Shown here piece by piece: positions 8,474 through 16,568 of a stretch of DNA of 18,177 bases. How positions within the stretch are numbered: the first letter of the stretch is position 1; each line of letters opens with the position of its first letter. The translations under genes and the position numbers were made by a program. Source of the stretch: a bacterium (GTDB lineage: Bacteria; Acidobacteriota; Blastocatellia; Pyrinomonadales; Pyrinomonadaceae). The notes below the pieces were generated by a model. The model was not told where the DNA came from and did not search any database. It saw only the letters and a program-made list of their open reading frames with translations. Where the stretch lies: contig JAQSDP010000426.1 in assembly GCA_029945985.1 (NCBI GenBank), positions 1 to 18,177 on the forward strand, written 5' to 3'.

Positions 8474-8547
8474 TTAAGTGGAGATATGATAAGCCCGTAC
8501 GCCTCAAACTGTCAATAGGTAAAAGATCCGGAGCATATCGCTGCTTC

Positions 8548-8557
8548 CGCGATCGCG
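8548..8557 (+). other. Perfect palindrome where a Shine-Dalgarno would lie
   Basis: CGCGATCGCG is a perfect 10-base palindrome ending 6 bases before the ATG at 8564, and no purine-rich SD is present there. It may be chance in GC-rich DNA. It might also be a protein site that overlaps the initiation region. Confidence 0.3.
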
Positions 8558-8563
8558 AATAGA

Positions 8564-10372
8564 ATGAAAGTCCCGCTAACCTTGATCTTTCTGGTGACTT
8601 CGTTTGCCGATAGCTTGTTAGCTCAAACGGCACCGATGGGCGGCGTTGCGACCGGGCAGGCGAAAAGCTACACAAGCAAACGCACCACCGGAATCACTGA
8701 CGAGAAGGCTCCTCGGATCTACGAAGACATGACCGCCGGCACCCCGCTCGGGAGCTTTCGATGTATATCAGGCGGTATTGAGAAGAACTACATCATTGAA
8801 ACCACCGCGTGCACGGTCGCGGTCTTCGATTACGACGGAGACGGCCGCCCGGACATCTATCTGCTAAACGGATCATCGTTGAATGTCGAACTTAGAAAAG
8901 AAATACCTGCAAAGTCCAGACTTTTTCGAAACCTCGGCGACTGGAAATTCGAAGATGTGACCGAGAGATCCGGGCTTGCAAATGATCGATGGGGGATGGG
9001 TGTGGCGGTCGCCGATTACGACAATGACGGAGACCCAGACCTATTTGTAGGGAATTACGGAATCTCCCGGCTTTATCGCAATAATGGCGACGGCACGTTT
9101 ACGGATATTGCTGTACAGGCCGGCCTCGCGATCAACGGCTGGCATACGGGAGCCACCTTTGGGGACTACGATAAGGATGGAAGGCTTGATCTTTTCGTGC
9201 CGGCGTATCTGAACTTCGACTTCGCGGATCTTCCATGGTCGCCTGCCGATTCAACGGAATCCGGCACGAGCGGGAAAGTGCCATGCATGTTTCGCGGACA
9301 GCCTGTTATGTGCGGGCCGCGTGGACTGAAGGGTGCGAAAGATAGACTCTTCCGACAAAAAACGGACGGAACGTTTGAGGACGTATCCACTGCTGCTGGA
9401 GTCACCGACGATGGCGACCTGTACGGCTTTTCATCCGTTTTTGTCGATACAGACAACGATCGGGACCTCGACTTGCTTGTGGTCAACGATTCTACTCCGA
9501 AGCAACTATATATTAATAAAGGGGACGGCACGTTCGTCGAAACCGGATACGCTTCGGGCATAGCTCTTAACGAGAATGGACGTGAGCAGGCCGGAATGGG
9601 CTTAGCGGTCGGAGATTATGACAACGACGGGCTGGTAGATTTCCACATAACGAACTTTTCCGATGATTCGAATACGCTCTACCGCAATGACGGGGGCGGT
9701 AATTTTACCGATGTTACTTTTCAGGCTGGAATTGGCGAGACGACAATTCCGTTTTTGGGCTGGGGAACTTCCTTTCTCGATTTCGATAACGACGGCTGGA
9801 AAGACATTGTCGTAGTAAATGGCCACGTTTATCCCGCGGTTGACAACTTTCAGTGGGGAACGAGTTACGCTCAGCAAGTTCTGCTCTTCAAGAACACCCG
9901 ATCCAAGATCAACCAACAGATCAAATTTGAAAAAGTTGGAGCTGCTCCCAACAGCGGCCTAAGTCTATCGATCAATGCCCGAGGAATGGCGGTCGCAGAT
10001 TTCGACGGCGACGGCAAACTCGACCTCATAAGCGCTAATTCAGGCTCCGCTCCAACCCTGTTGCGAAATGTGTCGATGGGCAAGAACAACTGGCTAAAAC
10101 TCAAACTTATCGGAAGCGTTTCCGCGAAAACGCCAAGAGACGCTATCGGCTCAACTGTATACGTCACGACCGGCAAGATTCGCCAGCGCTTCGACCTGAC
10201 AAGCGGCGCGAATTACGCTTCGCAGGATGAGCAACGGATCCACGTCGGACTCGGAGACGCAGCCAAGATTGATAAGCTCGAAGTTTTGTGGGCGAATGGA
10301 AAGCCTGAAACATTCGTAATTGACAAAATAAATCAATATATAACTCTCAGACAAAATGACGGCGTGAAATAA
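8564..10372 (+). CDS. Secreted FG-GAP/CRTAC1-type protein with ASPIC/UnbV C-terminal domain (copy 1)
   Basis: A 602-residue protein with a signal peptide (about 1-20, SLLA then QTA). Seven calcium-binding-loop repeats of the DxDxDGxxD type occur near residues 89, 151, 201, 295, 351, 406 and 479 (for example DYDNDGDPDLF, DFDGDGKLDLI), predicting a seven-bladed propeller. The repeat at 295 is atypical (DTDNDRDLD). Cys241 and Cys250 (CMFRGQPVMCGPRG) between repeats 3 and 4 may form a disulfide. Residues about 525-595 are an ASPIC/UnbV domain (GSTVYV, TSGANYASQDEQRIHVGLG). The family has no firmly known reaction; it is linked to extracellular binding or adhesion and is common in Acidobacteria and Planctomycetes. 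The gene is divergent from the receptor operon and shares its control region. No clear SD precedes the ATG. Confidence 0.94.
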   Translation: MKVPLTLIFLVTSFADSLLAQTAPMGGVATGQAKSYTSKRTTGITDEKAPRIYEDMTAGTPLGSFRCISGGIEKNYIIETTACTVAVFDYDGDGRPDIYLLNGSSLNVELRKEIPAKSRLFRNLGDWKFEDVTERSGLANDRWGMGVAVADYDNDGDPDLFVGNYGISRLYRNNGDGTFTDIAVQAGLAINGWHTGATFGDYDKDGRLDLFVPAYLNFDFADLPWSPADSTESGTSGKVPCMFRGQPVMCGPRGLKGAKDRLFRQKTDGTFEDVSTAAGVTDDGDLYGFSSVFVDTDNDRDLDLLVVNDSTPKQLYINKGDGTFVETGYASGIALNENGREQAGMGLAVGDYDNDGLVDFHITNFSDDSNTLYRNDGGGNFTDVTFQAGIGETTIPFLGWGTSFLDFDNDGWKDIVVVNGHVYPAVDNFQWGTSYAQQVLLFKNTRSKINQQIKFEKVGAAPNSGLSLSINARGMAVADFDGDGKLDLISANSGSAPTLLRNVSMGKNNWLKLKLIGSVSAKTPRDAIGSTVYVTTGKIRQRFDLTSGANYASQDEQRIHVGLGDAAKIDKLEVLWANGKPETFVIDKINQYITLRQNDGVK

Positions 10373-10685
10373 CGTTTCCCGCTGCCGCTTCACGACTCGA
10401 TGCTTCTCCGACATTCGCCGGACATATTTACGCCACCCGAAATTCAGCCAGGGCCATGCTTTCCCCGGCTTTGATCGGCACCGTCCCCGCACCCTTTCGG
10501 CGGCCGTTCGTTTGTCGGCCCTTCCCTTTACACGCCCGCCGGATTCTCGTCGCTAGCTACCCGCGATTCGACTGCCTGCGGCATTTCATAAAGTGCTTGG
10601 GCAAACCCAACCTTCACGGAAACAATAATGAGCGACCAGCATTGTCCACTTTATTGATCTATATCCCAACACCATAATTTGTCCT
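10373..10685. other. Convergent gene-free spacer
   Basis: About 310 bases lie between the stops of the two tail-to-tail FG-GAP genes. I see no credible gene here. The only structures are short: TTGGG/CCCAA around CAAA (10597-10610) and GGCCG/CGGCC (10502-10520). Neither is followed by a T-run, so no terminator can be called. Confidence 0.5.
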
Positions 10686-12434
10686 CTATTTTTCTTTTAT
10701 CAGGTGATAGCGACCAATTGCGGGATTACTGATGGTCTGAACATTTCCGCTTGGCCAGCGAATTTCTATTTGCTTCACGGACGCCGCACCGCCGAGTCCG
10801 GCAATGATTCGCGGATCGTTCGCGGCGAGGTAACTGCCCGAGTTGCTTTGGTCAAAAACCTGTCTTCGGCCTGCGGCGTCGGTAACCGTGACTCGCGCTC
10901 CTTCCCCATTTGGGCTGCTCTTTCCGCCGCGAATATCTATTCCGATCCAACGATTCTTAGTCCCGTTATTTTGAAGAATGATGGGCGGGCCATTGATCTG
11001 CGAAATGATAATATCCGTGTCGCCGTCATTGTCCAGATCACCCGCCGCCAACCCTCGAGCGGCGAAATCCCTCTTGAAAACCTCGCCCGCCGCAAAGGAG
11101 ATGTTTTGAAAGCCCTTGTCGGTGTTGCGTATCAACAGGGGTGATTGTTTGTATTTCAAGATGGAGTTTGTTTTTTCGATCGTGTCGAGAACGTGGCTTT
11201 GCGCAACGAATAGATCGCGCCGACCATCGTTATCAGCGTCGATCCATTTCACGCCCCAGCCTGAACCCAGAACCGTTATCTGGGCAACGCCGGTCGCCTG
11301 TGTAACGTAGTCAAAAATGAACTCGCCTGTATTGCGATACAGTGGATAGGTTTCGTTTGAAAGTGCCGTGATGAAGACGTCCTGCTTGCCATCGCCGTCA
11401 TAGTCGGCCGTGTCAACGCCCATTCCGGAAAAGTATTTACCATTCCCGTCAAAAGCGACCCCGCCAACTAGGGCCGAGTCTTCGAATCGTCCACTACCAA
11501 GATTGCGGAATAGCTGCTGCTCGCTATTGTCATTTGCGATAAAAACGTCCGTCCGTCCGTCGTCGTCAAAATCTGCGAACGACACTCCAAGAGATTTCCC
11601 TTTGGTTTGCGTGATACCCGATCTTTCCGATACATCCTCAAAGGTGCCATTCGCTTTCTGATGAAACAGAAGAGCCGTCGTGGCTTTGAAGTTGTCGGGG
11701 TGACAGTAAGCTCGATAACCCGGACGAGCGTCACCGCACACAAGGGCCCCCACTTCAAAGTCCCAGGCGACGTATCGCGTGACAAGCAGATCCAAACGCC
11801 CATCACTGTCAAGATCAAAAAAACCAGCGCTTGTAGCCCAGCCATCTACTTTGACGCCGATCTTCGCTCCTACGTCCGTAAACGTTCTATTACCGTTGTT
11901 TCGGTAAAAAACCGCACCGCCGAAATGAGTAACAAACAGATCCGAAAATCCATCCTTGTCATAGTCGCCAACCGCGACCCCAAATCCATATCCGGTACCA
12001 GCTAATCCAGCTTTGACCGTAACGTCTTCAAAAGTTCCGTCCGCTGTCTGCCGATACAACCGATTCCAAAACTTCGCCGCTTGCTTATCAGGCATTTTCC
12101 CTTTCGGCATCGGGTCCGACAGTTGGGCGCCATTAGTGAAAAAAACATCTAGCCGGCCGTCGTTATCGTAATCGATCAACCCGACCCCGCCGCCCATGGT
12201 CTCAAGCAGATATTTTTGCGAAGTGGCCGAAGTTTCATGCCTGAAATCGATCCCCGCTTTAAGGGAAATGTCTGTGAAAGTGACTGGTGAGGGAAACTGC
12301 TGGGCTGTTGTCGATGGACGCTCAGGAACATTCGAGCTATAGGCTTTACCCGGCTGGCCTGCTTGCGGGAACATCGCTAAGGGAGCAAGGGAGGAAGCGA
12401 GAGCAAAAAAGACTTTTAAACAACGAAGCAGCAT
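10686..12434 (-). CDS. Secreted FG-GAP/CRTAC1-type protein with ASPIC/UnbV C-terminal domain (copy 2)
   Basis: A 582-residue protein with a signal peptide (hydrophobic about 5-22). Seven DxDxDG-type loops occur near residues 88, 157, 207, 288, 344, 399 and 466 (DYDNDGRLD, DFDDDGRTD, DLDNDGDTD), the same number as in copy 1. The propeller opens with the family start FTDISLKAGIDFRHET. Cys233 and Cys244 (LVCG then RAYCHP) again sit between repeats 3 and 4. The ASPIC/UnbV domain covers about 505-575 (GEGARVTVTDAAG, NSGSYLAANDPRIIAGLGGA, IRWPSG). This copy matches the family consensus better than copy 1. The two genes are convergent paralogues, so copy 2 has its own promoter upstream of 12434. The SD is weak. 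The role is unknown; an extracellular calcium-stabilised binding protein is likely. Confidence 0.94.
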   Translation of the reverse strand: MLLRCLKVFFALASSLAPLAMFPQAGQPGKAYSSNVPERPSTTAQQFPSPVTFTDISLKAGIDFRHETSATSQKYLLETMGGGVGLIDYDNDGRLDVFFTNGAQLSDPMPKGKMPDKQAAKFWNRLYRQTADGTFEDVTVKAGLAGTGYGFGVAVGDYDKDGFSDLFVTHFGGAVFYRNNGNRTFTDVGAKIGVKVDGWATSAGFFDLDSDGRLDLLVTRYVAWDFEVGALVCGDARPGYRAYCHPDNFKATTALLFHQKANGTFEDVSERSGITQTKGKSLGVSFADFDDDGRTDVFIANDNSEQQLFRNLGSGRFEDSALVGGVAFDGNGKYFSGMGVDTADYDGDGKQDVFITALSNETYPLYRNTGEFIFDYVTQATGVAQITVLGSGWGVKWIDADNDGRRDLFVAQSHVLDTIEKTNSILKYKQSPLLIRNTDKGFQNISFAAGEVFKRDFAARGLAAGDLDNDGDTDIIISQINGPPIILQNNGTKNRWIGIDIRGGKSSPNGEGARVTVTDAAGRRQVFDQSNSGSYLAANDPRIIAGLGGAASVKQIEIRWPSGNVQTISNPAIGRYHLIKEK

Positions 12435-12476
12435 TTCTGCAGTCTACTCTAATAAGTATCTGTTCAAGCCTCCACC

Positions 12477-12498
12477 GCTTCGAACTTTACCTCGAAGC
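12477..12498. repeat. Inverted repeat upstream of FG-GAP copy 2
   Basis: GCTTCGA (12477-12483), eight bases, TCGAAGC (12492-12498): perfect 7-bp arms, 43 bases upstream of the start of copy 2. It is a possible regulator site or leader hairpin. Confidence 0.4.
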
Positions 12499-12724
12499 CT
12501 AGTTGTTGGGGCCTACCCCGAACGTCGAAGATTGTGTCCGTTTAGGCCCTTACCTTGAAATTCCATAATTACTCTTCACACCCTTGTCACACCCAAAAAT
12601 GTTTAGGAACAGTCAATATTTAGAGGTTCGGAAATACAGGTCAAGCTGTTAGACTCGATATCGATCGACGGATCGGGGCGAAAATCTTTACGCATACGAA
12701 GGTCTCGTGACGTCCGTGCTAGGA

Positions 12725-12762
12725 TTGATAACCCCAAGGTCGGGAGTTCTCCCTCGCCACCA
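12725..12762 (+). pseudogene. Degenerate tRNA 3'-end-like sequence
   Basis: The order of elements mimics the 3' half of a tRNA: an anticodon-loop-like TTGATAA (12725-12731), AAGGTC as variable loop, GGGAGTTC as start of the T-arm, then TCCCTCGCCACCA with an encoded CCA. It is about 7 bases too short between the T-stem and the end. The flanks of the loop do not form an anticodon stem. No D-arm or matching 5' acceptor (GGCGAGG) is found upstream. It is therefore not a working tRNA. It may be a decayed tRNA or the tRNA-derived end of a past integration event; chance resemblance is not excluded. Confidence 0.28.
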
Positions 12763-12770
12763 TTTAATTG

Positions 12771-12801
12771 AAAAGGCAGGCTGCCATAATGCCTGCCTTT
12801 T
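12771..12801 (+). terminator. Strong intrinsic-terminator-like hairpin
   Basis: AAAAGGCAGGC (12771-12781) pairs perfectly with GCCTGCCTTTT (12791-12801) around a 9-base loop. It has a GC-rich core and A/T tracts on both sides, so it could act on either strand. It lies 8 bases after the tRNA-like CCA end, where tRNA terminators usually lie. It could also stop antisense readthrough from the NorD-like gene. Its left arm contains the only SD-like sequence for PAP2, and its loop and right arm contain the ATG at 12789. Confidence 0.72.
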
Positions 12802-13469
12802 GCTATTCGATGCACCGCCTTAAAACATTTCTTAGAAGATCACCGGCCGTGCGCATTTTGCTGGGCTTTATTTTAGCTGCCGCGGCTCTGGCTCTACTGG
12901 ACTGGCTGGTAATGGGGCCGGGCCGATCTCTTACGGCATCGTTCGATGGTTCCATCAGGTCGAGCATTCGTCAGATGCACTCGCCATTGTGGTCCTCTCT
13001 TTTTCTGAATACAACGAAACTGGGATCCACGATCTACCTTGCAGTGATCGGATCGGTCGCCGGGCTTCTGCTGATCGGATATAGGTTTTACAGGATCTTC
13101 GGTTTGTTCGTCGTTGCGATGGTCGGTCAGTCGATCTTGCATAACGGAGCCAAATTCCTGGTTGCCCGGCCCCGCCCCGCGGCAATGCTTAATTACCCGG
13201 CGATCGAAAGCTTCAGCTTCCCCAGCGGACATGCTCTCTCTTCGCTTTGCGTCTACGCCACGCTCGCATGGCTTGCCACTAACCGACTCGAAAACCCGGC
13301 GATCAAGGCGGTGATCTGGATCGCGACGCTCACGATCGTCTTCCTCATCGGCATCTCACGAGTCTACATCGGTATTCATTACCCGACCGACGTTTTGGCG
13401 GGGTGGCTCGCCGCCGCTATCTGGACCGCTGCAGTTGTCTCTTGTGATAAGGGCAGCGTTCGCGGCTAG
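12789..13469 (+). CDS. PAP2-family membrane phosphatase
   Basis: All three PAP2 acid-phosphatase signatures are intact. Counted from the ATG at 12810 they are KFLVARPRP (Lys115, Arg122), FPSGH (139-141) and SRVYIGIHYPTD (Arg184, His190, Asp194), with His190 as the expected nucleophile. About six hydrophobic helices place it in the inner membrane with the active site on the periplasmic side. The family removes phosphate from lipids such as undecaprenyl diphosphate or phosphatidylglycerol phosphate; which one is not readable. Three starts are possible after the in-frame stop at 12765: TTG 12768, ATG 12789 (AGG 8 bases upstream) and ATG 12810 (no SD). I prefer 12789 for its SD, giving 226 residues. 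The start region is folded into a terminator-like hairpin. The gene ends 6 bases from the convergent NorD-like gene. Confidence 0.94.
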   Translation: MPAFCYSMHRLKTFLRRSPAVRILLGFILAAAALALLDWLVMGPGRSLTASFDGSIRSSIRQMHSPLWSSLFLNTTKLGSTIYLAVIGSVAGLLLIGYRFYRIFGLFVVAMVGQSILHNGAKFLVARPRPAAMLNYPAIESFSFPSGHALSSLCVYATLAWLATNRLENPAIKAVIWIATLTIVFLIGISRVYIGIHYPTDVLAGWLAAAIWTAAVVSCDKGSVRG

Positions 13470-13475
13470 ACGACC

Positions 13476-16400
13476 TCAGCTGGTGAGGCGGCGATAGATA
13501 CTTGGCATCCGTTCCGGCAACGATAGTACATCGTCGATGATCGTGTAGCCGACGTCACCGTACAGATCTTTTAACTCCGACTCGGATTCACGGTCGACGG
13601 TTATGCAGAACGGGGTTATGTTATGGGTCTTGGCTTCGATCAGGGCTTCGCGAACGTCTTCTCGGGCGTAGCGAGCGTCGCCGTAGTCGTGATCGTACGG
13701 ACGACCGTCGGTTAGGATGATCAGAAGTTTTGTCCGCGACTCCTGTTTCAATAGCTTATGGGCAGCGTGACGGATGGCGGCTCCGAGTCGGGTGTTGTTT
13801 TGGAATGTGATCCCGCCGATCCGCCGTTCGGTCTCGTCAGAATACTTTTCGTGAAAATCCTTCACGACATAAAACTTCACATTCCGCCGGCCCTCGCTGG
13901 TAAAGCCGTTGATCGCATAAACGTCGCCGACAGCCTCAAGCGCTTCGCTCATTAGCACCAATCCCTCTTTCTCGATCTCGATTATTCGACGACCGGGGTA
14001 CGTGTAAGGCTGCAGCGGATTCCGTGTGATCGTCCGCGCGGTCGATGAAGATTGATCTAGCAGCAGCGAGACGGCAACATCGCGCTGTTTCCGCAGCCGC
14101 TTTGTATAGATATTTTCCGACGGATTCCCGTCCGCCTTCTTATCTACAACGTACTCAACCAACGCGTTCAGGTCGTAATCTTCGCCATCGATCTCGCGGT
14201 TCACTCGAGTCAGATTCTCGGGCTTCATCAATTGGAACTGGTGACGGATCGACGAGATCACGCCGCGGTATCGCGTCCGCGCCAACTCGACGAAAGTTCT
14301 GTCGCCTTGCTTCACTTTCTTCTCGATCACGCGGCTCCAGCCGACGCGGTAATCGTTTAACTCCCGGTCCCATTCGTCATACGCAAACGCCTCATCACCC
14401 GGTTCGAGCGCCTGTTCCGGCATCTCATTCTGCGTCCACGCCTCCGACCCCTGCAGATCGTCCGGTTCGGCGTCTTCTTCAAGGCTGTTCCAGGCGTTGA
14501 ACAGGTCCTTCACATCGTCGGGCTGCTTCGGCTTCGGCTCGCGTTGGATCTTGTCCTCGGTCACGCCCTCGGCCGCATTCTTGTCTTCGAAAACGTATTC
14601 GTTCTTCTCGTCCTGCTGCTCTGGCTCGGCTGATTCCTGCATCTGCTCTGGCGTGATGTTCATGAACAACGAATACACGCGGCTCGTCGCCATCAGCGAA
14701 TCAGCAACCGTGGCCTTCTCCATGGCCAAGTACGACTCAATGACCGTCTCGATCTCCGACACGATCTGACCGTAGAACTGTCGAGCGTCGTCGGTCGCAC
14801 CGCCGCACATCGTGATCTGAAACAGCAGTTCGAAGGGGACCTGATGGATCGGCACGTCGAAGATGTACGGCCGTTTTTCAGCTAGGTAACGCCGCATGAG
14901 ATCAAGATCTTTTCGCAAACCCTTGTACATCTGCCGCAAGCGATTGTCGACTCGCGCGTTTTCCATCGTGCCAAAGATCTTGCGAGCAAGCCGCGGCTCC
15001 GGAAAAACTTTCAACACCTCGCGATAGTCTGACTCCTTCGGCAGCTTTGGAACGCGGACATTCTTGTCCGCAACTTCGGCTTTCTCAGCCTTCTGGACGT
15101 CCGCAATATATCCCCCAAGCGAGAACATATCGCGATCATCCTCACTTGCCTCGTACAAAGACGAAAGCTCGGCGAACGCCGCTTTCAACCCCTTCCCATC
15201 CTTCTCAAACGTCCCAAACTCGATCTGTCCGGCACCGTGAGCTGCGAGCACCTTAAACAGACGAAAGTCTCGTTCCTCGTCATCAAATTCGGCGATCGTA
15301 GCGGGCAAGTAGATGGTTTTCCCATCCCCGATACGTGACTCCTGCGGGATCGCGGTCAACGGTGCGATCTCCACCTCTTTACCCGTCAAACCTTCAATGT
15401 AGATCCGCAATACGGTTTGTATTTTCTCAAGCGCAAGTCCCGTGCGAGTCTCGCTCAGATGCTCGTGCGACTGGCGTGTCTCAAGCGCGAAGTACGAGCG
15501 TCGGGCCTTTGTCGACTCGTCCGCCATTTTCCGCAAACCCGTCTCGATCCACTCCTCGAACTGCTCCAGCGTCACCTTTCTTAATGCTGCGGTGCTCGAT
15601 CTGAAGGCGGCCAACGCGCTTTCAGCATCCGTTTCGGCTATCGTCCCGGTCAGCTCAAGCACCCGTCGGATCTTGTCGAGCGGTGATGACTGCTTGTGTT
15701 TGAACGTCGCGATCTGCGAAAAGAATTTCGGCGTGGCCCGCAGGAACGCTATCAGCACGGCATTGCCATGTTTGCCGATCTTCTGAAGGACCTCGCACCA
15801 CTCATCAAACACCGACGCCGCGGTTCGAAACACCTCCGCACCCGAGGATATAAAATGCAGCGTTACGCTTCCGCCGTGATCGAGGAACACGACGCCGGCA
15901 TCCGCAAGCTTCCTTGCCGACTCGGCATCTAGCCCTTCGAGCGCCTTCGGCAAATTTCCCCAAAGGTCCGCCGTCATCCCGCCCGTACGCGTAGCAAACA
16001 CCGACGCCAACTTGATCGCCGCCGACGCCACTTCCCGTTTCGACTCGCCAAACTTACCCAACGCCTCCGCGACCGGCGGAGTCTTCTGTATAAATTCTGC
16101 GCTGTGCTTTGCCGAGCGATTAGCTATGTCGAGCGCAAGCTTCAGAACATCCGTCAGCAGTTCGTCGTCGCCGATATCTTTCGCAAGCTTCGGGATCGAG
16201 TAGTACGTTTCAAGCGCGATCGAACTCGACAATACCAACTGACGCGTGCAGATCTGGAAAACGAGTGGACGTGCGGCTTCCGGGACTTCTGAAAGCGGCT
16301 CGACACCGTCCGCGAAAAACTTAGCTCCGGCATCGGCACTCCCCATCGCCAGACGGCGCCCAAGTTCGCCCCACAGACGGATGTCCTCAGCCGAAAGAAT

Positions 16401-16568
16401 TTCGGCGGCAACCGGAACGGCCGCTACAAATTCCCGACTCGCCTTCAGGCTCACGCCGGCCAGAGCCGCGCTCACCTCCAGCGCCGCCCGCCGCTTCTCC
16501 GCCGGCAGCCGGCTTAATCCGGCGGCAATGCCGGTCAACGAACTCTTTTGGCCGTTCTGATCTTCCAC
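13476..16568 (-). CDS. NorD/CbbO-type von Willebrand factor A protein, long form
   Basis: A 1030-residue cytoplasmic protein with no signal peptide. Residues 1 to about 370 are alpha-helical repeat-like segments of no recognised family. Residues about 415-640 carry the NorD/CbbO body (IYLPATIAEFDD, LAAHGAGQIEFGTF, ARVDNRLRQMYKGLRKDL). An acidic low-complexity linker spans about 645-730, and the family hallmark YDEWDRELNDYRVGW follows. The C-terminal VWA domain has a complete MIDAS: Asp838, Ser840 and Ser842 (DQSSS), Thr926 (NNTRLG) and Asp954 (LTDGRP). Such proteins work with a MoxR-type AAA+ ATPase (NorQ, CbbQ) to insert metals into or remodel target enzymes. No ATPase, nitric oxide reductase or Rubisco gene is in view, so the target is unknown. 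The start is GTG, directly after an in-frame TAA and with no SD; the next in-frame ATG is about 75 codons later. Confidence 0.92.
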   Translation of the reverse strand: MEDQNGQKSSLTGIAAGLSRLPAEKRRAALEVSAALAGVSLKASREFVAAVPVAAEILSAEDIRLWGELGRRLAMGSADAGAKFFADGVEPLSEVPEAARPLVFQICTRQLVLSSSIALETYYSIPKLAKDIGDDELLTDVLKLALDIANRSAKHSAEFIQKTPPVAEALGKFGESKREVASAAIKLASVFATRTGGMTADLWGNLPKALEGLDAESARKLADAGVVFLDHGGSVTLHFISSGAEVFRTAASVFDEWCEVLQKIGKHGNAVLIAFLRATPKFFSQIATFKHKQSSPLDKIRRVLELTGTIAETDAESALAAFRSSTAALRKVTLEQFEEWIETGLRKMADESTKARRSYFALETRQSHEHLSETRTGLALEKIQTVLRIYIEGLTGKEVEIAPLTAIPQESRIGDGKTIYLPATIAEFDDEERDFRLFKVLAAHGAGQIEFGTFEKDGKGLKAAFAELSSLYEASEDDRDMFSLGGYIADVQKAEKAEVADKNVRVPKLPKESDYREVLKVFPEPRLARKIFGTMENARVDNRLRQMYKGLRKDLDLMRRYLAEKRPYIFDVPIHQVPFELLFQITMCGGATDDARQFYGQIVSEIETVIESYLAMEKATVADSLMATSRVYSLFMNITPEQMQESAEPEQQDEKNEYVFEDKNAAEGVTEDKIQREPKPKQPDDVKDLFNAWNSLEEDAEPDDLQGSEAWTQNEMPEQALEPGDEAFAYDEWDRELNDYRVGWSRVIEKKVKQGDRTFVELARTRYRGVISSIRHQFQLMKPENLTRVNREIDGEDYDLNALVEYVVDKKADGNPSENIYTKRLRKQRDVAVSLLLDQSSSTARTITRNPLQPYTYPGRRIIEIEKEGLVLMSEALEAVGDVYAINGFTSEGRRNVKFYVVKDFHEKYSDETERRIGGITFQNNTRLGAAIRHAAHKLLKQESRTKLLIILTDGRPYDHDYGDARYAREDVREALIEAKTHNITPFCITVDRESESELKDLYGDVGYTIIDDVLSLPERMPSIYRRLTS

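Larger units (their letters stand above)
12435..12770. other. Intergenic region with repeats and tRNA-like remnant
   Basis: About 335 bases lie between the divergent FG-GAP copy 2 and the PAP2 gene. I see no credible gene. It holds an inverted repeat near copy 2 (12477-12498), a GGGG-CCTA-CCCC mini-hairpin at 12508-12519 and a third TCGAAG at 12525-12530. A tRNA-like end follows at 12725-12762. Promoters for both flanking genes should lie here, but none stands out. Confidence 0.5.

Noticed and set aside
10597..10610. TTGGG/CCCAA hairpin as terminator for the first FG-GAP gene
   Set aside because: The stem is only 5 bp, lies over 200 bases after the stop and has no T-run.
10456..10677. 73-codon plus-strand ORF in the convergent spacer
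   Set aside because: No SD, and a Pro/Arg-rich product with no domain pattern.
12677..12762. A complete class II tRNA of about 86 bases starting at GGCGA
   Set aside because: Only five of seven acceptor pairs form, no D-arm with GG is present, the anticodon stem has mismatches and the T-loop is broken.
12603..12815. 70-codon minus-strand ORF in the PAP2 upstream region
   Set aside because: It runs across the hairpin and the tRNA-like remnant and into the PAP2 start, with no SD or domain.
14045..14500. 151-codon plus-strand ORF opposite the NorD-like gene
   Set aside because: It is antisense to the family hallmark and linker region, and the Arg/Ser/Thr-rich composition is typical of a shadow frame.
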